Part shown: one piece after another, positions 13,161 to 21,965 of the stretch
How positions within the stretch are numbered: position 1 is the stretch's first letter
Layout: each line of letters begins with the position of its first letter
The notes under the pieces: model-generated
Seen by the model: only the letters and a program-made list of their open reading frames with translations
What the model was told of the DNA's origin: nothing
The model's database searches: none
Origin: Firmicutes bacterium UBA6418
GTDB lineage: Bacteria; Bacillota; Clostridia; Peptostreptococcales; Anaerovoracaceae
NCBI GenBank assembly: GCA_002439735.1
Contig: DJPG01000062.1
Span: 1 to 23,358 of the forward strand
Direction: 5' to 3'
Length of the DNA: 23,358 bases
Made by a program: the position numbers and the translations under genes

Positions 13161-16100
13161 CGTTACGGGAGTTTCCGAGAGCCGCGTAGCACCGGTAGCC
13201 GCGCATTATGCCAAAGAAAAAGATCAAAGCATCATCATCGTTTCCACAGATGTGAGAGCAAAGAGACTTGCTTCAGATCTTTCTTTTTTTGTACAGGACA
13301 AAGAGATCATCACCCTGCCGGGAGATGAACAGTTTTTGCTGCGTTACGCAGCAAAAAATCAGGATCATATGATCACCCGTCTGCGGGCGCTCAAAGCGCT
13401 GCGCAGCGGACAGCCGGTCGTCGTGATCGCGCCGGTTTCGGCGGCAGTCAAAAAGATCACGCCGCACAGTTATTTCGAAAAATCCTCATTTCGTGTGCAG
13501 CTCGGCGAGGAAATTGACTTGGAAGATGTCAAGCGCAGATTGGTGGAGTTGGGCTACGAACGCATGGAGATCGTCGCCGCGCGCGGCCAGTTCAGCGTGC
13601 GCGGCGGCATCCTCGACATCTACACGCCGGACGGCAAAAATCCTTACCGTATCGAGTTGTTCGGCTCTGACGTAGATTCCATTCGTACCTTTGACATCGA
13701 CAGCCAGCGTTCTTTAGAGAATCTGCAGTTTGCGGAGATCTACCCGGCAGAGCAGATGCTCAGTGAGCGGGAGATTTTCGCGGGGGCAGAGGCGAAGATC
13801 CGCAGGGCTTACACCAGAGCGTCGCAGAAAGCGGCGGCCGGCAGCGAGGAGCTTGCCGAGAAGATCCGGGCGACCGGCGAGGAACTATGCGAATATGTCG
13901 CTAACGTCGCCAACCAGCAGCTGCTGGAAAACTACATCCACTATTTTTACGACCACACGGAATGTCTGTGGGACTATCTGGACGACGGCTGCGTCATGAT
14001 TGATGATCCGGACCGTATTGAAGAAACGCTGGAGCTTCGAACCGAGGAACTGCGGGAGGACTTCAAGGTCATGCTCGAACGCGGGCAGGTCATCGCTGAA
14101 GACGCGGCAGTGATCTCGGACAAGAATGATTTTCGAAAGGTCTACGACAAGCCGGATACAGTCGTGTTCACACCTTTTCCGAAGCGGATCGCAGGCGCGG
14201 AAACTTTCGATCAGGTGTACAATCTGCAGAGTCGGCAGGTACTGACTTTCCACGGCAAGATGAACGTGCTGGAAAGCGAGCTGAAAGCCTATGTCAAAAA
14301 AGGCTATCGGGTCACGATCGTCTGCGCCTCGGAAGAACGGCTTGACAATCTACGTGAATTTGCGGATCGCATCGGACTTTTAGAAAAGATCCGGTTCGCG
14401 CAGGGCAGCCTGACGGCGGGTATCGACCTGCCGACGGAGAAGGTTTGCTACATCAGCGAAGCGGATATCTTCGAGACGCATAAAAAAGCCCGTAAGAAAA
14501 AATACAAGGATAAGGGTCAGAAGATCCAGTCCTTCGCGGATATGCGAGAGGGCGATTTTGTTGTGCATGAGAATCACGGCATCGGTAAGTTCATCGGCAT
14601 CGAGCAGCTTTCGGTGCAGGGTGAAAAAAAGGATTATATCAAGATCAAGTACGCAGGCAACGATATGCTGTATGTTCCGGTGGAGCAGATGGATCTTGTG
14701 CAGAAATATATCGGTTCGGACGGCGGCGCGCCGCGCATCAACAAGCTGTCCGGCGGAGAGTGGAAAGCGACCAAGGCAAAAGCCAAGGCGGCGATCGCGG
14801 TCATGGCCAAGGATCTGATCGATCTGTACGCGGTGCGGAGCATGAAACCGGGACACAGCTTCGGCAAAGACACCGTCTGGCAGAAGGAATTTGAAGATGC
14901 CTTTCCGTATGAGGAGACCGGCGATCAGCTGCGTGCGATCGAAGAGATTAAGCAGGATATGGAAAAACCGTTTTCCATGGATCGTCTGCTCTGCGGCGAT
15001 GTGGGCTTCGGCAAGACGGAGGTCGCCGCGCGGGCACTGTTCAAGTGCGTGTCGGATGGCCTGCAGGCCGCCGTGCTGGTGCCGACGACGATTCTTGCAA
15101 ACCAGCATTACTATACGCTGAAAGAACGCTTCGAGCATTTTCCGTTCAAGGTGGAGGTGCTGTCGCGCTTTCGCACACCGGCACAGCAGGATCAGATCCT
15201 TACGGAGCTTGCAAAGGGTAATATCGATCTGATTATCGGCACGCATCGTCTGCTCTCCAGGGATGTCAAATTCAAGGATCTGGGACTGCTCGTCATTGAC
15301 GAGGAACAGCGCTTCGGCGTGGAGGACAAGGAGACCATCAAGAAGATCAAAAACAATGTCGATGTGCTGACGCTTTCGGCGACGCCGATCCCAAGAACGC
15401 TCAATATGTCGCTGACCGGCATCAAGGACATGAGCCTGATCGAGGAAGCTCCGGAGGAACGCTATCCGGTGCAGACCTATGTGTTGGAACAGGACGATCG
15501 CCTGCTCAAGGACGTCATCGAACGCGAACTCGACCGCGGCGGGCAGGTATTTGTCGTCTTTAACCGTGTCAAGGGGATCCAGCAGATCGCGGCGAAGATC
15601 GAGGAACTGGTGCCGAATGCGGTCGTCGGTGTCGGTCACGGGCAGATGAACGAACATGCTTTGGAAAACGTGATGCTCGATTTTATCGAGGGACGCAGCA
15701 ATGTGCTGGTGGCAACGACCATCATCGAGTCTGGGCTGGATATTCCGAATGCGAATACGATGATCGTATTGGATGCGGATCATTATGGCCTGTCGCAGCT
15801 CTATCAGCTGCGAGGCAGAGTCGGTCGTTCCAATCGGCTTGCCTATGCGTATCTGATGTACCGGAAGGATAAGGTGCTGACAGAAGTCGCCGAGAAACGG
15901 CTCAAGGCGATCCGGGAGTTCACGGAATTCGGCGCCGGATTCAAGGTTGCCATGCGCGATCTGGAGATCCGCGGCGCGGGCAATCTTTTGGGCACCGCGC
16001 AGTCCGGGCATATGATGAATGTCGGCTATGAGCTGTACTGCAAGATGGTGGACGACGCGGTGCGCGCGCTGCAGGGCGAGATCGTCAACGAACGCAAAGA

Positions 16101-16623
16101 AGAGACTTCCGTGGAGATCCCACTTTCCGCTTACATTCCGGAAACCTATATCGAAAACGAGAGCCTCAAGCTCTCGATGTATAAAAAGATCGCTTCAGTG
16201 CGGACTTATGACGATGAGGACGAGATCCTCGATGAACTCCTCGACCGTTTCGGCGATGTGCCGCAGGCGACCGTCAATCTGGTGCAAATCGCGCATGCCA
16301 GATATCTGGCAGAGATGCTGTCAGTCCTCCGGATTTATCAGGACAAGGCGGAGACCGCGCCGGGCGGTCGCGCAAGAGGTATACCGGGAAGAGCTGCCGC
16401 GCCGGAGACCATGCGCATGGTCTTTCAGTTCGCGCAAGTCAATCCGCTCAGCGGCTACGCGCTGTTCAATCTGACGGAGCGTTTCGGACAGAAAGTGTTC
16501 GTACATGGCGGTGTAGAGCCTTTCATCCGCCTGTCGACGGATCGCAAAAATCTGATGAAAGATATCCTCAGCTTACTGGAGCTTCTGAATGAAAGCAAAA
16601 AATCCGGAAGCGACAGGCAGTAA
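13153..16623 (+). CDS. mfd: Transcription-repair coupling factor Mfd
   Basis: Mfd is an ATP-driven translocase that pushes RNA polymerase off DNA lesions and recruits UvrA. The 1156-residue form starts at ATG 13153, with GAGGAG about 9 nt upstream, inside the pth stop; the in-frame ATG at 13078 would overlap pth by 83 bp and is not preferred. Order of parts: UvrB-like N-terminal domains (IVAARGQFSVRGGILDIYT), the RNA-polymerase-interaction domain around residues 465-520 (FVVHENHGIGKFIGIEQL), helicase motif I GDVGFGKTEVA at 615, DEEQ at 716, SATPIPRTLNMS, and QLRGRVGRS at 885. The C-terminal regulatory domain contains an Ala/Gly/Arg-rich insert at about 1062-1080 that looks like a flexible linker. 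Length is close to the B. subtilis protein. Confidence 0.98.
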   Translation: MINVTGVSESRVAPVAAHYAKEKDQSIIIVSTDVRAKRLASDLSFFVQDKEIITLPGDEQFLLRYAAKNQDHMITRLRALKALRSGQPVVVIAPVSAAVKKITPHSYFEKSSFRVQLGEEIDLEDVKRRLVELGYERMEIVAARGQFSVRGGILDIYTPDGKNPYRIELFGSDVDSIRTFDIDSQRSLENLQFAEIYPAEQMLSEREIFAGAEAKIRRAYTRASQKAAAGSEELAEKIRATGEELCEYVANVANQQLLENYIHYFYDHTECLWDYLDDGCVMIDDPDRIEETLELRTEELREDFKVMLERGQVIAEDAAVISDKNDFRKVYDKPDTVVFTPFPKRIAGAETFDQVYNLQSRQVLTFHGKMNVLESELKAYVKKGYRVTIVCASEERLDNLREFADRIGLLEKIRFAQGSLTAGIDLPTEKVCYISEADIFETHKKARKKKYKDKGQKIQSFADMREGDFVVHENHGIGKFIGIEQLSVQGEKKDYIKIKYAGNDMLYVPVEQMDLVQKYIGSDGGAPRINKLSGGEWKATKAKAKAAIAVMAKDLIDLYAVRSMKPGHSFGKDTVWQKEFEDAFPYEETGDQLRAIEEIKQDMEKPFSMDRLLCGDVGFGKTEVAARALFKCVSDGLQAAVLVPTTILANQHYYTLKERFEHFPFKVEVLSRFRTPAQQDQILTELAKGNIDLIIGTHRLLSRDVKFKDLGLLVIDEEQRFGVEDKETIKKIKNNVDVLTLSATPIPRTLNMSLTGIKDMSLIEEAPEERYPVQTYVLEQDDRLLKDVIERELDRGGQVFVVFNRVKGIQQIAAKIEELVPNAVVGVGHGQMNEHALENVMLDFIEGRSNVLVATTIIESGLDIPNANTMIVLDADHYGLSQLYQLRGRVGRSNRLAYAYLMYRKDKVLTEVAEKRLKAIREFTEFGAGFKVAMRDLEIRGAGNLLGTAQSGHMMNVGYELYCKMVDDAVRALQGEIVNERKEETSVEIPLSAYIPETYIENESLKLSMYKKIASVRTYDDEDEILDELLDRFGDVPQATVNLVQIAHARYLAEMLSVLRIYQDKAETAPGGRARGIPGRAAAPETMRMVFQFAQVNPLSGYALFNLTERFGQKVFVHGGVEPFIRLSTDRKNLMKDILSLLELLNESKKSGSDRQ

Positions 16624-16654
16624 GCGCTGCAGGCTCCCGGATCCGGAAAAACCT

Positions 16655-17146
16655 TTAGTTTTCCATTTGTTTGGCTAAGAAAGACGCGCCGATTTCGGCG
16701 ATCTTCAGTTCAGTGTCCCCCAAGACGCTATGCTCTTTCGGCAAGATGGTAATGGAACCGATCGGGTCGCCCTGGGAAATAATGGGGACCACGATCTTTG
16801 CGTCGTTTAAGTAGCGATTTTTGCTCTGGATGATGCGATCCAGTTCACTGTCCACTTTTTTGTCCATAAACTCTCTTTTGCCGGAACCGCATGCGGCAAT
16901 CACCTGATCGGTATCCGAAACAATGATGGTTGCGCCCAGAACTCTGGAAACGCTTTCGGCGTATTCGTCGGCAAACTGGCTCAGTTCGTTGATGGGAGAG
17001 TATTTTTTGAGAATGACCTCACCGGCATTTCCGGTATAGATCTCCAACGGATCGCCTTCCCGGATCCGCAGCACACGGCGGATCTCTTTCGGAACCACAA
17101 CCCTGCCAAGATCGTCAATTCTTCTTACGATACCTGTTGCTTTCAT
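16655..17146 (-). CDS. spoVT: Stage V sporulation regulator SpoVT (AbrB-GAF)
   Basis: This 163-residue protein starts at ATG 17146, with GGAGG (17157-17161) upstream. The N-terminal 50 residues, MKATGIVRRIDDLGRVVVPK and following, are the swapped-hairpin AbrB DNA-binding domain, nearly invariant in SpoVT. The rest is a GAF-like domain (ATIIVSDTDQVIAACGSGKR). In spore formers SpoVT adjusts sigma-G-dependent genes in the forespore and affects coat and germination properties; B. subtilis SpoVT is about 178 residues. The gene lies in its conserved place next to mfd and the flippase, but on the opposite strand, convergent with mfd. Its presence suggests, but does not prove, that the organism forms spores. 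Confidence 0.95.
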   Translation of the reverse strand: MKATGIVRRIDDLGRVVVPKEIRRVLRIREGDPLEIYTGNAGEVILKKYSPINELSQFADEYAESVSRVLGATIIVSDTDQVIAACGSGKREFMDKKVDSELDRIIQSKNRYLNDAKIVVPIISQGDPIGSITILPKEHSVLGDTELKIAEIGASFLAKQMEN

Positions 17147-17178
17147 TCGTGTTTTTCCTCCGTTTTGGTTGGTAAAAA

Positions 17179-17207
17179 TAGTATCTGTAACCGGCAGGAA
17201 AATATAC
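17179..17207 (-). promoter_or_regulatory. Possible forespore-sigma (sigma-G-like) promoter of spoVT
   Basis: On the minus strand GTATA (17203-17207), 17 bp, GATACTA (17179-17185) resembles the sigma-G pattern (a GNATA-type -35 and a CATNNTA-type -10; six of seven -10 positions fit, taking N as free). No acceptable sigma-A pair was seen at the same place. spoVT of B. subtilis is read by sigma-G. The consensus is short, so this is tentative. Confidence 0.35.
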
Positions 17208-17287
17208 TGAGGAACTGCGATTATTTTGCGGGAAAATCAAGGAAATTTTAAAATTATGGATCTTTTATGAAATTTTGATCCGGAAAC

Positions 17288-17316
17288 TTGGAAAATCCCA
17301 AAAAGCGTGATACAAT
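17288..17316 (+). promoter_or_regulatory. Promoter of the amidohydrolase gene, TTGGAA-17-TACAAT
   Basis: The -35 TTGGAA (17288-17293) and -10 TACAAT (17311-17316) are 17 bp apart. The start near 17323 gives a leader of about 34 nt with AAAGGAGAA before the ATG at 17357. Confidence 0.65.
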
Positions 17317-17356
17317 CATTGCGAAACTTCTTCAAATAGGAAAAGGAGAAAATCAG

Positions 17357-18643
17357 ATGCTTTTTAAAGATATTACCATATTGGATGAAAACCTTGCGGT
17401 GCGGGAACATATGTATGTCGGCACGAAAGACGCGCGCATTGCCTATATCGGCACACAGGAGCCGCAGGAAGACTATGGCCGCGTCTATGATGGCAGCGGG
17501 AAACTGCTGATGAGCGCTTTTTACAACTGCCACGGACATTCACCAATGGTCTTGATGCGCGGATACGGAGAAAATATGGTGCTGCAGGACTGGTTGACGA
17601 AGCGGATCTTCCCGTTTGAAGACAAGCTGGACGGGAAGACGGTCTACTGGGCAACCCTTCTGACGATGGCAGAGTCGGTGCGTTTTGGTATCGCTTCGAC
17701 TAGCGATATGTATTACTTTATCGATGACATGGTGGCTGCGGTGCGTGATGCCGGCGCGAAAGCGAACATTTCCCGGGCGATCGTCAGCGGTGCGGAAAGC
17801 GATGTCTGGAAACTGCCGTCCATGCAGGAAATGAAACGAACTTTTGAAGCATATCATAATCAAGAAGATGGAAGAATAAAAATAGATGTCAGTATCCACG
17901 CCGAATATACTTCGGATGTACCGGAGGTGGAGGCAGTCAGTGCCTACGGAAAAGAGGTCGGAACCAGAATGCACGTCCATGTTTCCGAGACGCGATTCGA
18001 GCACGAAGTCTGCAAGGAAAAGCGCGGCATGACGCCGGTACGTTATCTGGCGGAGCACGGCGCGTTTGATATTCCGGCGACTGCGGCGCACTGTGTCTGG
18101 ATTGAAGGTGAAGACTTTGACATTCTAAAAGAGAGGGGCGTGACCGTCGCATCCAACCCAGTCAGCAATCTCAAGTTGGCGAGCGGCGTCTGCAATGTGC
18201 CGGAGCTTCTGCGGCGCGGGATCCGTGTCGCTTTGGGAACGGACAGCGTCGCCAGCAACAACAGCCTCAATTTCTTTGAAGAAATGAAAGTATTCGCGCT
18301 GGCATCCAAAATGTACTACAATGATCCGACTGCGGTAACACCGAAGCAGACGCTTCTGACCGCGACCCGAAACGGCGCGCTGGCGCAGGGAAGAGAGGAC
18401 TGCGGGCTCGTAAAAGAGGGCTTCCGCGCAGATTTGATTGTGGTAGACATTCAGCAGCCGAATATGTGTCCGGTGCACAATATGTGTAATAATCTGGTCT
18501 ATTCCGCGTCCGGCACTGATATCTGCCTGACCATGGCGGACGGCAAAGTGTTGTACGAAGATGGCGCTTACCTGACGCTGGACATCGAAAAGATCATGTT
18601 TGAAGCCGAAGCAGCCATGAAGAAAATTTTAGCGGCACTGTAA
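17357..18643 (+). CDS. Amidohydrolase, 5-methylthioadenosine/S-adenosylhomocysteine deaminase-like (MtaD/SsnA group)
   Basis: This 428-residue protein starts at ATG 17357, with AAAGGAGAA 7 nt upstream; the frame upstream to 17288 covers the promoter and is rejected. It has the metal-dependent deaminase pattern: NCHGHS with H59 and H61, MHVHVSE with H208 and E211, AHCVW with H245, and GTDSVASNNSLNFFEEMK with D296. The last segment is characteristic of MTA/SAH deaminases (usually GTDG.ASNN); here a serine replaces the glycine or cysteine after the aspartate. Likely reactions are deamination of S-adenosylhomocysteine, methylthioadenosine, or a related aminopurine nucleoside or base. Its position between spoVT and the flippase is not part of the usual conserved block. 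Substrate is uncertain. Confidence 0.88.
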   Translation: MLFKDITILDENLAVREHMYVGTKDARIAYIGTQEPQEDYGRVYDGSGKLLMSAFYNCHGHSPMVLMRGYGENMVLQDWLTKRIFPFEDKLDGKTVYWATLLTMAESVRFGIASTSDMYYFIDDMVAAVRDAGAKANISRAIVSGAESDVWKLPSMQEMKRTFEAYHNQEDGRIKIDVSIHAEYTSDVPEVEAVSAYGKEVGTRMHVHVSETRFEHEVCKEKRGMTPVRYLAEHGAFDIPATAAHCVWIEGEDFDILKERGVTVASNPVSNLKLASGVCNVPELLRRGIRVALGTDSVASNNSLNFFEEMKVFALASKMYYNDPTAVTPKQTLLTATRNGALAQGREDCGLVKEGFRADLIVVDIQQPNMCPVHNMCNNLVYSASGTDICLTMADGKVLYEDGAYLTLDIEKIMFEAEAAMKKILAAL

Positions 18644-18676
18644 ACGACAAACCAGCAGAATGGAGATTGAACATCT

Positions 18677-20281
18677 ATGTCACAAAATAAATTTCTCAAA
18701 GGAGCTGCGATCCTTGGCATTGCCGGCATCATCGTAAAGGTGATGGGCGTGTTTTTCCGGATCCCGCTGACGAACTGGGTCGGTTCGGAGGGAATCTCCT
18801 ACTACAGTTCGGTATACCCGATCTATACCTTCTTTTTGATCTTGTCGACCGCGGGTATTCCGGTCGCGGTATCACGCATGGTCTCCGAACGGATCGCCGT
18901 CAGCAATTACGGCGGTGCACATAAGGTCTTTCACACGGCGCTCTGGTTTCTCAGCGCGCTGGGTTTCGCGACCTTTGCCATCGTTTACTTCGGCGCTGAT
19001 TTTATCGAAATGCATATCCTCAAAAATGAGGGAACTGACCTGGCGCTGCAGGCCATCGCGCCGGCCTTGTTCATTGTACCGGTGATGGCGGCATACCGCG
19101 GGTATTTTCAAGGCAGGCAGAACATGAATCCAACTGCGGTTTCACAGCTTGCGGAGCAGTTGGTTCGTGTTGCGGTCGGTCTGGCAATGGCCTATTATCT
19201 GATCCCGAGTGGGTATGAGGCGGTCAGCGCCGGCGCGACGTTTGGCTGTACGGCAGGCGCGGCAGCCGGTCTGGCGGTCGTGATTCTGATTTATCTTCTC
19301 AATCTGCCGGTTATCCGGTCACGAATCCGTCGAAACCGGTCAAAGGAAAAGCTTGAGAGTACCAGGATCATCATTAAGCGCATCCTGATCATTGCGATCC
19401 CGATCACCATTGGTGCGTCGATCATGCCACTGATGTCAGCCATCGACAGCGCGGTCGTGATGCGCAGGCTGCAGGCGACCGGCTGGTCTGTGGAAGAATC
19501 CAGACATCTGTGGGGACTTTTGGGCGGCTACTGCAACTCGCTGGTCGGCATGCCGCAGGTCTTTACGCAGGCGATCGTCATGAGTCTGGTTCCGGCCATC
19601 GCAGCGGGGTTTCGGGTGCGCAATTACAAAGAAGTTTCTGACAACAGCCGTTTCGGCATGCGTGCCGGTATGATCGTCGGCTTCCCTTGTGCTGTCGGCA
19701 TGCTGGTTCTGGCGGAACCGATCCTGCAGCTTTTGTATACCAACAAGGAGGAATGCAGCGAAGCCGCGCCGATCCTGATGATCATGTGCGTCGGTATCAT
19801 CTTCATGTCGTCGTTGCAGACTCTGACCGGTATTCTGCAGGGGATCGATAAACAGTTGCTTCCGGTCAAAAATCTAGCAGTCGGCGCACTGGCGAAACTG
19901 ATCTTAACCTATATTCTGGTTGGGATTCGTCCGATCAATGTCTGCGGCGGGCCGATCGGTACGATCGCGGCTTATGTAACCGCGACAGTGCTTAACCACC
20001 GGGATCTCAAAAAACGAATGGGCATTGAGATCAACCTGACCGATACTTATTTGAAGCCGGGCTTATCCTCTCTGCTGATGGGTGCGGCAGCGTTCACGTC
20101 ATACAAACTGATTTTCCTGGTGCTCAAGAGCAATACTGTCGCGCTGCTTTTTGCGATCCTGATCGGGGTTGTATCCTACGGCGCGCTGGTGCTCCTGACC
20201 AAGACCATCACCAGGGATGAGATCAAAAAGCTCCCAAAAGGAGAAAAGCTGGTCAAGATTCTGAACCATTTCGTAAAATAG
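18677..20281 (+). CDS. MOP-superfamily lipid-linked saccharide flippase (SpoVB/MurJ type, yabM position)
   Basis: This 534-residue integral membrane protein has about 14 hydrophobic segments. The N-terminus FLKGAAILGIAGIIVKVMGV and FFRIPLTNWVGSEGISYYS are the hallmark of the SpoVB/YabM/MurJ polysaccharide biosynthesis family. Members move lipid-linked glycan precursors, such as lipid II or spore cortex precursors, across the cytoplasmic membrane. In B. subtilis yabM occupies the same place between spoVT and mazG (yabN), so this is its positional counterpart. Whether it is the essential lipid II flippase or a sporulation paralogue cannot be told from sequence. The start is ATG 18677, with TGGAGA about 10 nt upstream. 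mazG follows 59 bp later on the same strand. Confidence 0.92.
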   Translation: MSQNKFLKGAAILGIAGIIVKVMGVFFRIPLTNWVGSEGISYYSSVYPIYTFFLILSTAGIPVAVSRMVSERIAVSNYGGAHKVFHTALWFLSALGFATFAIVYFGADFIEMHILKNEGTDLALQAIAPALFIVPVMAAYRGYFQGRQNMNPTAVSQLAEQLVRVAVGLAMAYYLIPSGYEAVSAGATFGCTAGAAAGLAVVILIYLLNLPVIRSRIRRNRSKEKLESTRIIIKRILIIAIPITIGASIMPLMSAIDSAVVMRRLQATGWSVEESRHLWGLLGGYCNSLVGMPQVFTQAIVMSLVPAIAAGFRVRNYKEVSDNSRFGMRAGMIVGFPCAVGMLVLAEPILQLLYTNKEECSEAAPILMIMCVGIIFMSSLQTLTGILQGIDKQLLPVKNLAVGALAKLILTYILVGIRPINVCGGPIGTIAAYVTATVLNHRDLKKRMGIEINLTDTYLKPGLSSLLMGAAAFTSYKLIFLVLKSNTVALLFAILIGVVSYGALVLLTKTITRDEIKKLPKGEKLVKILNHFVK

Positions 20282-20340
20282 CAGAAAGAAGACGAAAGCA
20301 TAAAAAACGTGAATTTGGAAAAGGCAAAGGAATATACAGA

Positions 20341-21180
20341 ATGAAAGAACAATACTGCGGTCTTGCGAAAACCGCGAAGGATAAACAAGAGGCGATCGAG
20401 CGGCTTGCAGAAATCATTGGCATTCTCCGCAAAGAATGCCCGTGGGATAAGGTGCAGACCCATGAGAGCCTGCGGCTTGGTATGCTGGAAGAGGCTTACG
20501 AAGTGGTGGAGGCCATCAATAACCGGGATCTGGAAAATCTGCGGGAGGAACTCGGCGACGTGCTACTGCAGGTCGTGTTCCATGCGCATATAGAAGAAGA
20601 AAATCAAAATTTCGATCTGACGGACGTGATCAATGAAGAATGCGAGAAAATGATACGTCGCCATCCTCATGTTTTTTTGGAAGAAAGCGAAAATAATCAC
20701 GCAAAATCTATTGACAAAGTGCTTGAAAAATGGGAAAATATCAAGGTACAAGAGAAGGGCACGAGCGACGTGACCTCTCGTATGGAAAAAGTGCCGAAGG
20801 CTTTGCCGGCTCTGTTAAGAGCAGCGAAGATCCAGAAGAAGGCAGCAGAGTCCGGTTTTGATTGGGATGATATTTCAGGCGCATTTGAAAAAGTGCAGGA
20901 GGAATATCGCGAGGTGTCGGAGTGCTACGCGGAGAACCCGTCCAGCCTTGACGCGTTAAAAGAAGAAGTAGGAGATCTGCTGTTTTCGGTTGTGAATATT
21001 GCTAGATTTTTGGACATTGACCCTGAGGCCGCTTTGGATTATACTAATAATAAGTTCATCAGACGCTTTTCATACGTCGAGAAAGCTGCCTTGGCTTGCG
21101 GCAGGGAGCTGAAAGAGATGAGTCTGTCAGAGATGGACGAGTTATGGAATGAAGCCAAGCAATTGGAACATTCCGTCTAG
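20341..21180 (+). CDS. mazG: Nucleoside triphosphate pyrophosphohydrolase MazG
   Basis: This 279-residue protein has the two tandem MazG domains of the classic enzyme. The first carries ECPWDKVQTHESLR, EEAYEVVEAI and EELGDVLLQVVFHA (about residues 35-85). The second carries FDWDDISGAFEKVQEEYREV and EEVGDLLFSVVNIARFL (about 178-230). The EExxE and ExxD sets that bind magnesium are present in both. MazG hydrolyses (d)NTPs to monophosphates and pyrophosphate, clearing aberrant nucleotides. Bacillus YabN carries an extra N-terminal methylase domain; that domain is absent here. The ribosome binding site is AAAGGA, about 10 nt before ATG 20341. hup follows. Confidence 0.95.
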   Translation: MKEQYCGLAKTAKDKQEAIERLAEIIGILRKECPWDKVQTHESLRLGMLEEAYEVVEAINNRDLENLREELGDVLLQVVFHAHIEEENQNFDLTDVINEECEKMIRRHPHVFLEESENNHAKSIDKVLEKWENIKVQEKGTSDVTSRMEKVPKALPALLRAAKIQKKAAESGFDWDDISGAFEKVQEEYREVSECYAENPSSLDALKEEVGDLLFSVVNIARFLDIDPEAALDYTNNKFIRRFSYVEKAALACGRELKEMSLSEMDELWNEAKQLEHSV

Positions 21181-21219
21181 GCATGATTTCTAGATTATAA
21201 TTATGAAGGAGGAACTTAA

Positions 21220-21498
21220 ATGAACAAGGCTGAATTAGTAGCTGCGATTGCAGAGAAAACTAATTTTACAAAGAAGGATGCGGAAGCTGCGCTCAACGCA
21301 GTAGTCGGAAGCATCGAAGAAGCATTGGTAAAAGGCGAAAAAGTACAGTTAATCGGATTCGGTACTTTCGAAACAAGAGAAAGAAAAGCTAGACAGGGCA
21401 GAAATCCTCGTCAGCCGGAGGAAGTGATCGAAATCGAAGCATCCAAAGCTCCTGTATTCAAGGCAGGAAAAGCATTAAAGGACGCTGTAAACAAATAA
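21220..21498 (+). CDS. hup: HU-family DNA-binding protein
   Basis: This 92-residue protein starts at ATG 21220, after a strong GAAGGAGG ribosome binding site. It has the complete HU fold: MNKAELVAAIAEKTNFTKKD, IGFGTFETRERKARQGRNP with the DNA-intercalating proline, and KAPVFKAGKALKDAVNK. HU bends and compacts chromosomal DNA. A TATAAT (21196-21201) lies just before the ribosome binding site, but no matching -35 was found, so promoter use there is unproven. Codon choice (many AAA, GAA, GTA, AGA codons) differs from the GC-rich neighbours, as expected of a highly expressed gene. A terminator follows directly. Confidence 0.97.
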   Translation: MNKAELVAAIAEKTNFTKKDAEAALNAVVGSIEEALVKGEKVQLIGFGTFETRERKARQGRNPRQPEEVIEIEASKAPVFKAGKALKDAVNK

Positions 21499-21508
21499 AT
21501 CGATAATT

Positions 21509-21530
21509 AAGGTAAGCACTTACCTTTTTT
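21509..21530 (+). terminator. Intrinsic terminator after hup
   Basis: AAGGTAA (21509-21515) and TTACCTT (21520-21526) form a 7-bp stem with loop GCAC, and the T-run continues to 21530. It separates most hup transcription from rqcP. Confidence 0.75.
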
Positions 21531-21579
21531 ATAACATTTCAAACCTAATAGCTCATTAGAGGGTTAGGGAAAGGCACTT

Positions 21580-21822
21580 ATGAGAATCGACAAGTTTTTG
21601 AAAAACTCCAGACTGATTAAACGGAGAACCGTAGCCAAAGACGCTTGTGATCAGGGGCGTGTTTCGGTCAACGGCAAACCCGCGAAAGCCGGCACCGAGG
21701 TCAAGGTGGGTGATATCATCCACATCGAATTCGGCAACAGCAGCGTATCAGCGAGGGTTCTGGAACTTACCGAATCCTGTAAGAAAGAAGCCGCAACCAA
21801 AATGTATGAAATAATTCAGTAA
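21580..21822 (+). CDS. rqcP: S4-domain RNA-binding protein RqcP (YabO/Hsp15 family)
   Basis: This 80-residue protein starts at ATG 21580. The S4 RNA-binding domain covers most of it: MRIDKFLKNSRLIKRRTVAK, QGRVSVNGKPAKAGTEVKVG and DIIHIEFG. The position after mazG/hup matches B. subtilis yabO, now called rqcP, which binds the large ribosomal subunit with peptidyl-tRNA and helps RqcH add C-terminal alanine tails to stalled chains. In many Clostridia and Bacillus, yabP, yabQ and divIC follow; here a strong terminator follows at once and none of these genes is present in the window. Confidence 0.93.
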   Translation: MRIDKFLKNSRLIKRRTVAKDACDQGRVSVNGKPAKAGTEVKVGDIIHIEFGNSSVSARVLELTESCKKEAATKMYEIIQ

Positions 21823-21846
21823 AAAAGACCGGAAATGGTCTTTTTT
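21821..21846 (+). terminator. Intrinsic terminator after rqcP
   Basis: AAAAAAGACC (21821-21830) pairs with GGTCTTTTTT (21837-21846) around loop GGAAAT, giving a stem whose descending arm is itself the T-run. The hairpin starts within the rqcP stop codon. The A-rich left arm makes it work in either direction. Confidence 0.85.
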
Positions 21847-21965
21847 ACTATGCCGGAAATAGCGCGCAGTGATCTTTTCGGAATTTTGGTTTTACCGGGG
21901 ATGTTCTTGTCCCTTATACAGAGGAAAGACAGGAAATGCGCGGCGCAGCGGGCAATTGAGACGTG

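Noticed and set aside
14380..16011. Long minus-strand open frame of 543 codons opposite mfd
   Set aside because: It lies wholly inside the clear mfd coding region, has no recognisable domain, and reflects codon bias on the opposite strand.
16624..16654. Terminator between convergent mfd and spoVT
   Set aside because: A CCGGATCCGG palindrome is present, but with no clear stem-loop plus T-run on either strand.
21196..21201. Promoter for hup based on TATAAT
   Set aside because: No -35 hexamer at 16-18 bp, and the start would fall inside the ribosome binding site; left as a remark only.
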